Shown: positions 1 through 13,315, counted from the stretch's first letter. The stretch is 21,291 nucleotides of DNA from Smittium mucronatum (GCA_001953115.1 LSSL01003093.1:1-21291); one strand, 5' to 3'. Notes: generated from the sequence alone by a model not told the origin. Made by a program: numbers and translations.

Positions 1-465
1 CCCCCCCATGGCATTGCTTCAAGTAGGCTGGATGAATGAGGTTACGTGCAGTCATGAATTAAGCTCTTTGTAAATGAACAACAGTTCATTGAAGTTATTG
101 AGCTCCTAGTCAGAGCCTACTTCTAACTTGATTAATAAAATTAGGCTCCTACCAAAACGTGGGTTTGATCGACATGGCTTTCCTACAAATAGCTGTTAGA
201 CGCTGAGATCCGTCTGACTGTCGAACGCTGGACTTGTGCACTAGACTATGTCTCAGCTGTGCTAAACGATCGGTTCCTCCTGTTTCGAGATGGTCCTCCT
301 CTGGAATCGCTGTCCTCCGAATCGTTGTGCGCTATCTTCACTACTCCCAACCAAGAATAGTACAACGCTGCGTGAAATTTTAGTCTAATGTACTTCGAAA
401 AGTACACTATTAAGCCCCTAAACAACTGCAAGGTTTTCACTCCTAGGGGTAGTTAAGGTCTGAAA
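1..465. other. GC-richer island with ambiguous decayed reading frames
   Basis: The first ~465 bases have clearly more G and C than the sequence that follows, and the change to AT-rich DNA near 465-480 is abrupt, so this is probably the end of an inserted or formerly coding segment. Two readings compete. On the minus strand, 440-246 is an open frame of 64 codons with a Ser/Arg/Gly/Asn-rich C-terminal part, and after one stop the same frame stays open for about 36 more codons. On the plus strand, 193-360 is an open frame of 55 codons that reads plausibly as protein and continues past isolated stops to about 450. I recognise neither product. A retroelement fragment is the likeliest source given the rest of the window, but that is an inference. 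Confidence 0.35.
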
Positions 466-3400
466 ATGAATAAATATTTGATAATATGGGATTCATATTA
501 ATATTTCTCCTAAAATTTCAGGATAAATTTATATTGTCATTATAAAATTAAATAATATGTTTATATAGACTTGGATTACCAATTGAAATTAAAAAATTGG
601 TAAATTTTAAGTACTGAATGATATATAGAATTTTTTGCAAAAAAAAACAAAACAATAATGATAAAAAAATTGCTCTTATAATTTTTTTGTGAAGACAAAT
701 AAAAATTTTTTAAAAAAAAAAAAACGATAATTTATTATAAATTTTATAATATAAATAATTTTAAATGACTAATAAAATATCAGTAAATCTACCACTTTAT
801 CAAAAATATTTATTTATTGTTTGTTTTTTTGTTCTTAATAACTTTTATTTTTCAGTTTTTTTTTAAAATATTTAATACAATCAGTAAATAAATTATAGAA
901 AGAAGAAATTTAAATACATGTTATTTTAAAACTTGTAATAGTTTGAAAATTTACAGAAAAAAAGCTTCAAATTTCTAGTACTTTTTTGTTTAAAAATCTC
1001 ATAAAAGTTCGTATTCGAGGATATTAATCCAATAATTTGAATTTTTGATTGGATATTTTTTATTTTTTTTGATGTGAAAAAGCTTAATATTTGTAAAATA
1101 TAAATTTGTTTCCTTAGAGTTCTAAAGAAAGAGGTAAAATAGTTTTTTTGATTTATTAATTTAAAAAATCAATAAATGTTTTTTTCCAATTTAGAATTGC
1201 TACAGTATAATTATTATATTTGTTCAATTATACTTAAAGTAGATATGATAGAAAATAAGTTTTAACGAAAACAAAAACTCAATTTTTATGTGTTTAATTT
1301 CTAAAAAAAATATTAACCAATGTAAATGTACTATAATATAAATCACTAAATTTAATTAAAGCATAATATTATTAATGATATTAATATTTGGAATTTTATT
1401 GGTAGAAAATTATAAAATCATAATTAAAAAAAACTATTTTTTTTTAAGAGTGTAAAATATATAACAGCGATATAATTTATTTTTTTTTTAGAGTCATTTT
1501 TACAATGAACAATTTTAAAAATTAAATTATTCGAATTTATTGAATTTTTTTAATGTAGTTTCTTGCACAAAATTTTTTAACTCTAAGAGTTTTATTTTTT
1601 TTATAACACTGAGATCTTAATTAACTATATTGTATTTTTTTTAACATAAATTTATGCTTGAAAATACAGAAATTCTGGTGAAAAGAATTGAAAAGTTTTC
1701 GCTGGTGTATGGGGGAGCTTTGAATTATTTTTTTAATGAATCACTTTCTAATTTTTCAATTTTAACAAATTTTAATCGAATAAATTTTATTTTTTTGTTC
1801 TTAATTAAAATAAATATATATCTCCTAAAAAAATTTAATATTTAAAAATAAATTCCATGCAAAATTTTTAATAATTATAAGACTGAATCCTGAAATAAAT
1901 AAGTGAAATTTTAAATGTATTATTAAAGTATTAAGTGATTAAAATTATAATATATTTATTACTTTTACTGAAAATTTTTAGATTATAAAAACTTATTTTT
2001 ATATATATCCTTATTAATCTATCTATTGTAAGCCAAAAAAAAATTATTAACTTAATAATAGAGCGAAAAACTTTAATATATATATTCCAATTAAAAAAAG
2101 CGTATTTGATTAAAATTTTAAAATGACTTTAAGCAAATTTTACTTATATGTAGAATAATCTCAAAAAGCTCGGGTAGAAAAAATATTGTATTGCTAAAAA
2201 TTTTCAATTGGATTTTCAATTAAAATTTTAATACGATTAACTCAAGCTAAGGACTAAAAAAATTGAAAAAATGGAAAGTGAAAGAAACACATTTTAAATA
2301 TCCTTTTTTTTTATCCCCTGTAAATTTCCTAGTATATAAATTTGATTTATGATAATAAATATAGAATTAAATTGATAGAATATCTTCTATTCAAAAAATA
2401 AACCTACTGTTAAAAATTTATATAATGTAAATATGACAGTTATAACCAGAAAGTATTATTAAATTATTTTTTTTTAAAACTCTTCCTCCATTTAAACTGT
2501 ATATAAAAAATTATCTTCAGAGGAAAATGAATTTAGTAGTAATATTTATTAAACTATTATTTTTTTTAAATCTGGGTTTTTGATCATTAAAAAAAAATCT
2601 CGCTTATAATTTTAAATCTTTTCAATTTTTTTTTAAAAAAATCTATTAATAAATTTCTTTTTCTCATTCCATATTAATTAACCACAAATCAAAATATTTT
2701 TTAAATCATTTTAAATTAAGTTTTTCCAATTACTATAATTATTTTATTTCTGTAGTAAAGATTAATGATAAAAGTTTTAAATTGGATATATTCTAGTTTT
2801 TTATTTTTATAAAATGAAAAATTGGACTGTTTATAAAGTTTTATACACTTCTAATAATCTTAAATAAAAAAATTTCGTTATCTTTTAAGAGCTGTAACAT
2901 GAATTTTACAAAAAATCATATAAGATTTATTTTTAAGATTAATTAATTCAATATTCTATATTATTTATTTTCTTCAGCCCATCTCACTTAAAATTTCGAA
3001 TCAACTTTAGAAAATCAAATACATAAATAAGTTCTGATTTTTTTTTAAAAAAAGTAATGGATGAAAATTAGCATTTTTTACAATTGTAAATATTTCTGGT
3101 ATTTTAAAAATTCATTATATATGTGTGATTTCCTAATCATTATTGATTGTAACATTACTCCCTAATTTATGTTTCACTTTATCTGTTATCACTTCTACTT
3201 CTATTGATTTTATAAACAGCTAGAATTATCGCTTTTGGGAATTTAATATTTTCAATTAGTTTTCTTCCTTTTATTTCTTAGTTATTACTCTTAATATAAC
3301 ACCTATTTCATAAGCCTTACAATATGAGTACTTTCGTTTAGTTAAAAAAAAATTCTACAAGTTTAATTTATTTATTTATTGTATTATAATTTTCAATATG

Positions 3401-4086
3401 ATTATATACATGATCATATAATTGATTTTATTTAATGTTAATATCAGAAGATTTTCATTTTTATCATAATTATTTATTTTTTAAAATCAATTCTGGATTC
3501 TTTATTAATATGTTTTTTTATATTTTGATTAATATCAAACTATGAAATTTAAAAATTATATTTAATAGAATTTTAAATAAAAAATGAAATAAAGTCTAAT
3601 ATAAAATATATGATTACACTAATCCTATTAAACTTAATTAAAGTTTTTCTGATTATTTTTAATTATTACTCCTGCCATAAAAAAAGTCTTTCCGATAATA
3701 GCATATATGTAATTCTTGGAGGTAATTTTTTTGAATATTTACTGTTGATTAGGAGAAATTCTCCAAAAGACATTTTTTAAATTATATAATAACGAAAATG
3801 TATGCAAAAAAAGTAATTTTTTCATATATTTAATAGTTTTTTTATTTTTTATATGCGTAAAAAATTATATTTTATTTCTATTTGAAAAATAAGCTAAAAT
3901 CAATTCATCTAAGCGGAAAATATGTTTCTTTATTCTTTTGCATTAAATTTAACCAATATATAGAGTAAGAAATTATTTTAAACCCCGGTTAAAAAATTTA
4001 TAATTTATATGAAAAAAACTTAATTTTAGCCGACATTTATAATTTATCAAACAAAAAATGGTTATTTTTTTTTATATTAAAGTGAT
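466..4086. other. AT-rich gene-free region (left part)
   Basis: About 3.6 kb of very AT-rich sequence, dominated by A and T homopolymers and by short words such as AAATTT and ATTAAT. No reading frame with credible amino-acid composition is present. The longest ATG-initiated frame, at 1654-1845, encodes a 63-residue Phe/Ile/Asn/Leu/Lys-rich peptide, which is what random AT-rich DNA gives. I see no tRNA-like B box, no rRNA-like block and no long repeat. The sequence is consistent with strongly decayed intergenic or transposon-derived DNA. Confidence 0.6.
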
Positions 4087-4168
4087 AGGACGAGAATATT
4101 CGTCCTAGGTGAAGCTAAGCCCCCTTTATAGTCTTTAATTATGCGATCTCTTGAGGGCTTTTTTTAGC
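4087..4168. repeat. Two adjacent hairpin-forming inverted repeats
   Basis: The first hairpin occupies 4087-4106: AGGACGA pairs perfectly with TCGTCCT around a six-base centre, and a G-T pair can extend the stem. The second uses AAGCCC at 4117-4122 with GGGCTT at 4155-4160, plus an outer GCT at 4114-4116 with AGC at 4166-4168, and its right arm is followed by a T run. The pair marks the left edge of the GC-richer patch that carries the gag-like pseudogene starting about 190 bases downstream. They could be part of a relict terminal repeat or leader of that element, but no matching copy is visible to the right. Confidence 0.45.
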
Positions 4169-4352
4169 CACTTTACAGTTTAATAGTATAATATAGTTAT
4201 TTTTTTTTAGGTTTGTATATAATTATTTTTATATTGTTCGTTTGATTTTTACCAGTGTTTGGTTAAGAAGTTTTTAGGCATTCTTTTGGCACTTTTGTGG
4301 ACTGATATCATTGCCTGTTAGTAAGGTTTATTAGTTTAGTTATTTTAATTAG

Positions 4353-4870
4353 TCGAGATTAGTGAAGGAATATATCTTAGATAGAGCTACGGGCATGGTT
4401 ATGCACAAAAAAGAGTTTTTCGAGTACGGTGCTTATCCTTATGAATATTAACCGAAGCCTGATGCTTGTAGAGAAATAGTGGAAGATAGAGCTATTGATA
4501 CTTCGGTATCTAGTTTTTTTGAAATCACCGCGTTAGAAGGTGACTTAGAACCATCGGTAAACTTTATGGTGGAACCAGTTATAGAGGATCTTGTATCATC
4601 TTTATTGGGGCTTTAGTTAGGTATCGGTCCCAAACCACCGGTAAGGTTCTCGCCTATTATTCTTATCGCGGAGGCTGTACAAAACACAATGTTGTCAGTA
4701 CAGGGAGCAATGGGCGAAGTTTGGATAGGCAGAGCAAGGAAGCAATGCCTACCCTAAGGTCTCTGTTTTTGAGGGCGATGGGTGAACTAGTAATAGAACA
4801 CTTAGCGTTGCCTCATCTTTGGCTACGCAAAAACAGTTTCGAAGTCGAAGATTTAATGCAGTCTAACTGA
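4353..4870 (+). pseudogene. Decayed gag/ORF1-like retroelement coding region
   Basis: A GC-richer patch carries one reading frame from 4353 to the stop at 4755-4757. It is broken only by TAA at 4449-4451 and TAG at 4614-4616, and it has ordinary protein composition, unlike the surrounding low-complexity frames. A shift near 4740-4757 leads into the next frame, which stays open to the TGA at 4868-4870. Readable segments include SSFFEITALEGD, KPPVRFSPIIL, AVQNTMLSVQGAMGEV and LFLRAMGELVIEHLALPHLW. The spacing of FF-x3-L, a PP pair, an AV-x7-Q helix and a later L-F-x3-M-x2-L block recalls the gag-like ORF1 of DIRS-type or related elements of zygomycete fungi. That resemblance is from memory and is weak. 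What is clear is that this is a broken protein-coding gene of about 170 codons. No companion pol is visible on this strand. Confidence 0.55.
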
Positions 4871-6126
4871 TATAGAGAATAATCTTCCGACACGATGTAA
4901 GAGTAAAATTTTATGAGAAAATAATGAAATTTTAAATAACCATAATTTCGAGATTCAAAATAAGCTCATTTAAATAGATAATAAAATTAAACAAAATGAA
5001 AAAATTATACAGTGATTTCAGTGAAAAATTTTCGATTCATTTCAAAAAAATTCCTTAAAACCATCATTAAAGTAATTGTTTTGAGAAATGGTGTTTAAAT
5101 AATTCGTTATCGGCTAAATTTTATTTTATTAAAAAGAAAAGAATTCATGTTTTAGAAGATTTGCGTCTTTATATAGATTTGAAATAGGGTTTAACCCCCA
5201 CTAAGTAAACTTTTTTTCTTTATCGCAATATGATTTAAATATAGTTATTCTATACTTACTGACAAAAAAAACTATGAATAATTTTTTTTGCTTTTTAGGG
5301 CTTATAAAATAATGTGGCAATATTATCTAAGTAAATTGATAAGAATTTAATAAGAATTTTTTTATCAGGTATTTTGTGCTTGTTGGTGGTGATCGAATAG
5401 GAAAATTTCTATTCGAATAAAGTAATGCAAATTATCAGAATTTTTAATTTCTAAATAAAAGTAACTCGAAAATACTTTTGATAAACTGAAAAATCTATGG
5501 TTATGTTAGACGGCCGCAATAATATAAAATTTTAAAAATAAATAGTGCAAAAGTTTTTAAAAAAATATTACGCTTATAAATTAAGTAAAATTTGCAAAAA
5601 AAGCTTTAATTCGTACTTAATAAACATAAGATACTCTTAATTTTAAAAAACTGATTTGAATACAATTAATTTGGTAGTTTTTTGCTTTAAATCTGTTTTA
5701 TATATTAAAGTGCTAGATTTATTTCAAAAATATAATTGTTTAAATGATTCACTTTAAAAAAAAAAACTTGATTTTTAATACATCTTTTATTATTAAAAAC
5801 TAAATGGCATCAAATAAAAGAGTTATATTTATAACTATACGTATCATAACATTCTTGACAAGTGATTTTGGATAATATATTTGATAATATATTACAAAAA
5901 CTGAAGATTTATTCATAAATCCAAAAGCCAAATATTATTTAATTCAGGCGAAAATTTATTATTATTATATTTTATTATATAACCAATTAAAATAATTAAT
6001 TTTATTTCTTTTAAAAAAAATTAAAAAAAACACAATTTCAGTTTCATCTACTAACACTTGTGAAAATTTATGATTTTTCGGATAAATTAATTGTAAAAAA
6101 GACTGTATTTCATAAAAAAAGACAAT

Positions 6127-6148
6127 TTATTTATTTATAAATAAATAA
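6127..6148. repeat. 22-base perfect AT palindrome
   Basis: The sequence reads the same on both strands over 22 bases, centred between 6137 and 6138. It is built from TTTA and TAAA units. It can form a cruciform or hairpin, but in DNA this AT-rich a palindrome of this size is not remarkable in itself and no function is implied. Confidence 0.6.
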
Positions 6149-9100
6149 TTTCAGATTTTAACACAAAAAATAATAATATATTATCATCTATCAAAAAATA
6201 TAATATAAATTTACCCAATTATCGATAATTAAAATCACATCTCAATATCTTTTACAGCTTCAGTATACCCATTAGTACAGCTCGCTCAACTTTTTTTTCA
6301 GTTCCCTTGAGATTAATCATGCTATAAAGAAGAATTGAGTATTGTTACACTCTAAGGTATTAAAAGGTAATAATATAAGGCTAAGAATTTTCTGATTTTG
6401 AAAGCTCTATTATTCTATTATTAGCAAATATCTCTTAACTATCTCCCATTTCCATTAATAATTAGAATAATATTGGAAAAGGAAAGTTGGTAAAGGGTTT
6501 TTGAGATATTTTAATAGAAAAAAGATATCTATATAAAATATAATTTTGATAGGAAATCTGGGAATGAAATTAAAACTAGGCAATATTTATTATATATCTA
6601 TAAGAAAATTAAAATGTATTAAATCAAAATCAAGGAATCGTTTAGGGATGCAATAAAGGAATCAATATTTATAAAAAAAATCTATTCAACTGCTTCATCA
6701 CAAGAATAATAATTTGGAAAAATTAAAATTTTTGATGCTTAAAACATATTTTTATGCGATATAATGTTTTTTTAAGATTAGTAATCACAATTAAGCGGAT
6801 TTTATAGATTTTATTGGTTTAAATATGATTATTTTTTCAATATTTAAATTGAATTTCAATCCAAAATGCTTCAGTTTGATTCATCCAATGTTTCTATTCC
6901 AGAAATCAGATACCTCTATTTATTTTCTCTAAAAAATAAATCTTTTAAACATAATAAGAAAATTAATTTTTTTTCAATTTATCCCCCAAAAAATTATATA
7001 TAAGCCAGAATCTGTCTTAAAACTCTAGAATATACTTATAAATTTGCATTGGAAAACTTTTCTTTTGGAGCTATTTGTATCTCCATTTTATTAACAGTTG
7101 ATTTCTATATTTATTATAAAAATAAAAGTAATATAAAGTTTCTCTAATATTTTTTTTGATTTGATGGATAAAAAAGGGAGATTAGTTGTAGAAATAATTT
7201 CACCATAATACGAAATAGCTCAAAAATTCAGGGATTTATATAGAAATTTTTTTTTTTTTTGATACTGTTGGATTTTTTCTATCTAATACGGTCTAAATAG
7301 CTGATTGAGAGACCAATATAATTTTAAAATATTTCGGATTCACTTAATCTTTTCGGTACTACGACAAAGGATCTAAAAATATATTGCGAATGAGTGCTTT
7401 AAGAATTTTTTATATATAAAGCATAAAAAAATTTTGCTCTGCAAAAGTCCTTCTAAACAGAAAATTTGAGCCGAGTTATTTAAAAACCAAATAATATTAG
7501 GACCACATAACGAATAAATAATCGTACTTATTCCTGCCTAAGAGTAGGGTAAAGTTTTGTTATGGGACCGTATTCACATTCTATCAATATTTTATTTAGA
7601 ATTTTTTAAAAACTTTCAAGAAATTTCTTGAACTGTGATTGGTTTTAATATTTATTTAATTCAAAAGAAAATATTTTGGATGGATTCTTCTAGATTTATA
7701 TAAAAGATTTAATAAAAATATGACTTTGGATTTAAATACCCTCCCCCCCTCAGAATGAAACTCCGCATTAAATTATTGAGTGAAACCTTTAAACATTTCT
7801 ATATAATTATAATTACATTTAAATTTATTGAATATTTTTTAATATAGAAATTTACAAATAAAATCATTTATAACTATTTCCAATTTTTTATGATTAATAT
7901 TGTTTTTATTTCAATTCTTAAATATTTATATTTTTGCAGTTTAAAAGTTTTTGGTTTAATATATTAAATCATTCAATTCTGTTTTTTTTGTGCAAAATCC
8001 GCATTTTGTAAATGTAAAATCTTTACTTTGTAAAAAAATTGGCTAATTTAAAGTTTTTAAATCTTATATAATCATTAATCTGTCTTATATTATAAATTTG
8101 TTGTCATATGGTGGTCAATATAAATCTTGGAATAAAATTAAATTTTTATTCTTAAAATATAAACAGTTTTTAATGATAATATAGTTTGATTTTAACTTTA
8201 AATAAACTTTTTTTTTTCTAAGATAATTTTATTTATAATATTTAAATACTAGAAAAAAAATAAAATAAAAATACAATAAAAGGAAAAAAATAATCAAATT
8301 TCATCCCACTCCCATCTGTCGCTCTAGCGGCTCCGTACCCACTGGGAATTGGTTTCAGGGACTTTAAATAAACTAAAACCCCTAAAAAAATGACTTATAG
8401 TAGTTAGAAACAATTTTTATAACAATTTTAAGCAATAAATAAATCTTTGAATTAAATATGATTAATAATTTCTCTTTATGTAAGTATATAGCTTAAAGTT
8501 TTATATTTCTTGAATGAAAACCCACTAAAAGCTATTTGAAATTATTATTATTATTATTTTAAAAAAATGAAATTTGAATTATTATTTTTAATATAAAAAG
8601 ATTTTATACAAAAAATTCATGGATAAATTTAATCAATGTGATGGAAAGTAAAAGTGATATTGAAAAAGATTGCTCAGAAATTAAGCACCTCAAATTTGGA
8701 TATATAAAGAAAATTAATTGACTATATTCGAAATATACGAAATCTGTATTCTTAGGCACTAATTTCATATTTTTTGTGAAAAATTTTAGAAAATTTTATG
8801 ATTCTAGTATAATAAATTATTTTCACACACACAAAAAATCAACTATGTCTTTTTTTTTATAGTTTTATTTTGGAAAAAAAATCGTTATTTACTAAGTTGA
8901 GAGCTACAAAATGCTTCTTTTTCTCACACCCCTTTTATTTATTAGTTTTATTAAAGATGGTTACCGGAACTTTATGAATAAAAAATAGTGGTTTTAAAGT
9001 TAATAACATAGTTTTAGATGCAAATATTGTATTTAAAATTGCCGATTTATCAGCCTGGTAGATTTTTATTCTTATCTGTTAGAAAATAAAGCTATTTTCA

Positions 9101-10352
9101 ATAACCTATTTTCTCACTATCATCTTTCATTAGTAATTAATCACTTTGACGCCAAAAAAATCACATTTGAAGTATTATTCAACTAGAATAGCCAAAAATA
9201 TCAATTTGCTGTTTTTTAAGTGGGTCTGATTAGACTTGAAAAAATTTTTACTTTTTTTATGAAGGTGGACCTAATGCATAATTTTGTGGAGTTGGGATAG
9301 AAATAATTTTAAATCGGATCTATGTCCCATATCTCCTATTATAAATACAATAAAAATTCGTGTTATTATTATTTCACTATAATCATTGGTTATTGAGACG
9401 TTTTTTTATGATTCTTGCAAGTTGAAATTTTTTTAATTTTTAATTTTGATCATTCTCATTTTTTCATAGTCGGATCTCCACTGTTTATGATTTTATGAAA
9501 ATTTCTGGAATTTTTGATTAATACAACAGATTTTCATTTTTATGTGCTTTTAATTATTGATCTCATCATTTTCAACCTAAAAATTCCGACCCGTATTCAA
9601 GAAATGCACTTGTAAAATAGCTAAGCATTAAAATTTTCCGCTGTTGAAATTTTCTGATCTTAAAAATTCTTAATTAGAATGTGTGTTTTATTTTTATTTT
9701 TTTTTTATTTAATAATCAGATTTTATTTAAGTTGATAATAATAAACGCTGAAAATTGTCTTAGAAAATAGTTTGAAGCACTATTTTTTTAATTATAGTTA
9801 AATATGGTACCTTTGAAGTTGATTTATAACTTTTTAACACAGTTATGATTTTATTTTAAAATAATTATCCAAAATTTCTTACACCAACAAACTTTTTATA
9901 GTCTTTATATTCAGATTAGACCCCATTTTTGTGGTGTTTTTTTAAAAAATGAAATTTTATATTAGAGTTTAGCTCTGGACTCAATTTTTAAGTTATTTAC
10001 TTAACAAAATTTTAACAAATATTTTCAGAAATAGGGGCCGTTTAATTGCAATAAAAATTCACAGGGCCGATATTTGGTATTTTATCTGGATCAAATTTTC
10101 TCTTATGCTATTTTTTTTCTGGGTCAAATCATTTCAACTCGATCAATTATCAGAACTAACATATAATTTGGGTATCGATAAAAAAAATTTATTGATTTTT
10201 CGCATTTTTATTCGATTTATATTAAAAATAACAAAATTTTTTCTACTTTTCGTTAGTAAAAAAATAAAATAGAATATCAAAAGAAAGATAAATATATATG
10301 CATCAAAAATATGTTTATTTATACAAAATTGACTGATCCAAATGAAATCAAG

Positions 10353-10373
10353 TATATATATATATATATATAT
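10353..10373. repeat. TA dinucleotide microsatellite
   Basis: Ten and a half uninterrupted TA units. This is the longest pure dinucleotide repeat in the window. Translation across it produces the Ile-Tyr run of a spurious minus-strand frame. Confidence 0.95.
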
Positions 10374-11801
10374 CAAATTTCATCAAGCAATGTTATTCAA
10401 AAAATTAATTGCTCTAAAAAAATGCCTTTCATCAATTACTTTTGGATTGTTTTATTTCAAGCATGAATTAAAGTGTCATTGGACTTAATTTTTTTTTTAC
10501 AGTATACCTTTCTTAATTGAAGTTTTTTTTCTAAATTCAATAACTAAGATAAAAATTTCCAATTTTTATCAAATCTATTTATTTTTTATCATTAACACAC
10601 TTAAATTCAAAGAAACGTTTATATCATCAAATTAATTCCTCGAATAGAAAAAAACATAATCATTCTTATCAAAAAAATCAGAATGTTATATGAATATTTA
10701 AAAGTTAAAAACTAATCCAAGATCCCCCAAAAATAGAATATTCTTAAATAATAGTGCTTTAAAACACGTATTATGAGGCCTTAATTTTTTTTATTTAATA
10801 TGATTAGATATATAAGATATTAAATTATTAAAAAATATTAAAAATTTCATTAGAAAATAATCGGGGGCAAGTATCTTAAATACATAATAATTTTATTTTA
10901 GTTACTAGGATAATTTAACCTATTCATTTTATAAAAATATAATATTACTATTATATAACTAATTGAATTTTAGGCACAGTTTTTTTTTATTAGAGAAGAA
11001 TTAATTGCTAAGGTACCTATAAAATAACGAAGAAAGTGTTATGAAATTTTTTGAAGCCAAAATTATTTATAGACTTTTTATCATGAAACATAAACTGTGT
11101 TAGATTAAATAATAAGTTTTTAAAAAATATCTCAGTTTAATATAAATATTTTAAAAGATTTAATTATGAGCTATTTTTGGATATCTTTAGTTCACTTTAC
11201 TTATCTTAAATATAATAAATATGAATTTTATATTTATTCTATCATATTTTGAAATTATCATAAATATTTTAATGTTTCTTTTTTTTTTTATTAATAAAAA
11301 AGGGCAATAGCAACGTATCCTAGACTAAAAATTTATCTTTTTTGATTCAAAGATAAGAAATATAACTTTATATTTTTTCAATCATTCGTCCAAGCTTTAT
11401 AAAAGTTGTTCAGTTCTTTTTGTGTGTGTTCAATTTGGAAATTAAAAAAAAAAATTCTGTTAGAGGATAAAATAATTTTTTTACCTTCTAAATGATCAAT
11501 ATTATACCAGAAATGTATTCCGTCACATTCAATGTATTTTCTTTTGAAATAAACCGTATTTTCGAAATATTACAGGATTTTTGGTTTCCAAATCCCCCAA
11601 AAGTGAAAGACATATATTAATAAATCAATCAAATTGGGGTTTTTCAGATCAATATATCTACTTTTTATGGTTTTATTAAAAATTTTTAAATTATTTTATG
11701 TATTTTATGTAATTTTTAGAGTTCTTCTTGCCATTCTGAGTTTTTATTTATATGAATTTAATCGAATTTAATTAAAGTATCTAAAATATGCTCAAATTCC
11801 A

Positions 11802-11811
11802 CCCCCCCCCC
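11802..11811. repeat. C10 homopolymer tract
   Basis: Ten consecutive C residues inside DNA that otherwise has very few C or G. It belongs to a series of long C or G tracts in the right half of the desert. Confidence 0.95.
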
Positions 11812-13078
11812 ATCATTATAAACAGATTAAGGCACTTTTTTATGTCTGATAACTGAATCTACTTAAATTCACCAAGAAATTTATTTCTAAAGAAATATGG
11901 GCATCTTATATTCATTTTTTTTATGTTAATTTAAAAACGATACCATTGGTTTATTCTTGCACCCCCGGGTCTAAGCCCTTTTACTGCCTTAGAAGTTTGA
12001 GGGGCGGAATTAATGACGAAATAATTTGAGTTGAAATTAAATCCCAAAATCTTTGCTATTTTTTCTATTCCTCTTATACCCCGCTAATGATTATTCGCAT
12101 TTCCATAATTTAAAGTAGCTAAAACGCTTAATATAAATGAACTACTTGAATCAGTGTCACCCAATCTAACGTCAGATAGCCTAGATTAATAAGTTTTTAT
12201 TTTGCTTCCATGTAGATACTTTTAGATTTTAAAGCGATATTTATTAAATTTTCAGAATTTAGAATTATTCTCAAGTAATTTATTGTTTTAATTTTTTACA
12301 GAATTAAGAAATCAGTTTTTTTTTCAAAATATGAAAAAAAAAATAACTGATCAAAGTTATAGCTGCTTTTAAACGGATCTCTGTCCTTAAAATTGAAATT
12401 TTTGATATCGAATTTTAGTACTGAGGTTTTTATATCACAACAAATAGATTTTTTTTAATTCTGAAATTCAAAAAAATTCTGCAAATTTTTAATTTGTAGG
12501 GAATTCAAATTCATAATGCCTGATTTTTTCTTGAATATATTTAGGTCTTTTTGAGCTAAAATTTTAGGTATCATCAAAAAAATCCCCACTCTGTGAAAAT
12601 CCTGTATTTATTCATATCTGTAAATAATCGTTTAATTTGTAAAGCTTGTTTGAATTTCTAATTCTAAATACGATTTTTTCAAAGCTGTAAAATAACATCG
12701 ATTTTATTTCCATAAAAATAAAAGTTTTTCATATACTTCTTTAATATGTTTTTAGTTCGTATTGCCCAAATGATTGTAAATATGACCTCCTCTAACAAAT
12801 AAATCTACTCTACCTCCTTCCAATTAATTTTCATTTTTTAGTTAAATGTAATTTATTTTAAATAAAATGATGGTTTTTAAGTTTTCCAAAACTTCTTTCG
12901 TGTAAAAAAAAATCCGGATTTTTTTATAATTTGAGTTAAATATCCCAGGAATATAATAATATATATTAAAATTGAATTTTCGGTCAGAAAAATTATTTTT
13001 ATATGAATACTTACTTTTTTTGATTAATTTTACTCAGTAATTTTTTTATTTATACGAGGCTACTCAGTTTTTTTTAGG

Positions 13079-13118
13079 GCCGGCTAATTTTGTGCAAAGC
13101 CGTCTAATTTTGTATAAA
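13079..13118 (+). repeat. Tandem duplication of a 20-base unit
   Basis: Two adjacent 20-base units, 13079-13098 and 13099-13118, match at 17 of 20 positions. Both begin GCCG and contain CTAATTTTGT. The AGGGCCG word at the left edge also occurs at about 10062 and in a close form (AGGGGCCG) at about 10033, next to other locally repeated words, so these patches may be remnants of one dispersed sequence. Confidence 0.6.
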
Positions 13119-13315
13119 TATATATTTTAGCACAAAAGAGAAATCATATCCCTAATACCCATATAATCTTTTATAAATAAATATTAAATTAAAATTATAT
13201 TGGGTTGGCTACATCTTGACTCCTCTAATATAATAACTAGAAGATATATACCTATATTTTCACCTTTTTTTATATTGTAGCCTCGAGCTGTTTGGCGCTA
13301 GTTTGTAAAAAGAAT

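Larger units (their letters stand above)
4871..13078. other. AT-rich gene-free desert (central part)
   Basis: About 8.2 kb without an acceptable gene. The only longer ATG frame, 10376-10143 on the minus strand, is an artefact of the TA microsatellite and of Ile/Phe/Lys-rich noise. Small islands with more G and C interrupt the desert at about 7320-7570, 8305-8365, 10030-10140 and 11955-12010. The first has a stretch open for about 54 codons on the minus strand, but I cannot assign it. Simple repeats include six ATT units at 8541-8558, a duplicated GATAATATATT at 5871-5881 and 5883-5893, and a perfect 22-base AT palindrome at 6127-6148. No RNA gene is recognisable. Confidence 0.6.

Noticed and set aside
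1654..1845. 63-codon plus-strand frame
   Set aside because: Composed almost only of Phe, Ile, Asn, Leu and Lys, as expected from random AT-rich sequence; no motif and no composition change at its ends.
8305..8375. GC-rich patch considered as a tRNA
   Set aside because: No cloverleaf pairing and no A or B box at tRNA spacing. No tRNA-like segment was found elsewhere in the window.
10143..10376. 77-codon minus-strand frame
   Set aside because: Begins inside the TA microsatellite, which gives its Ile-Tyr run, and is otherwise low-complexity hydrophobic noise.
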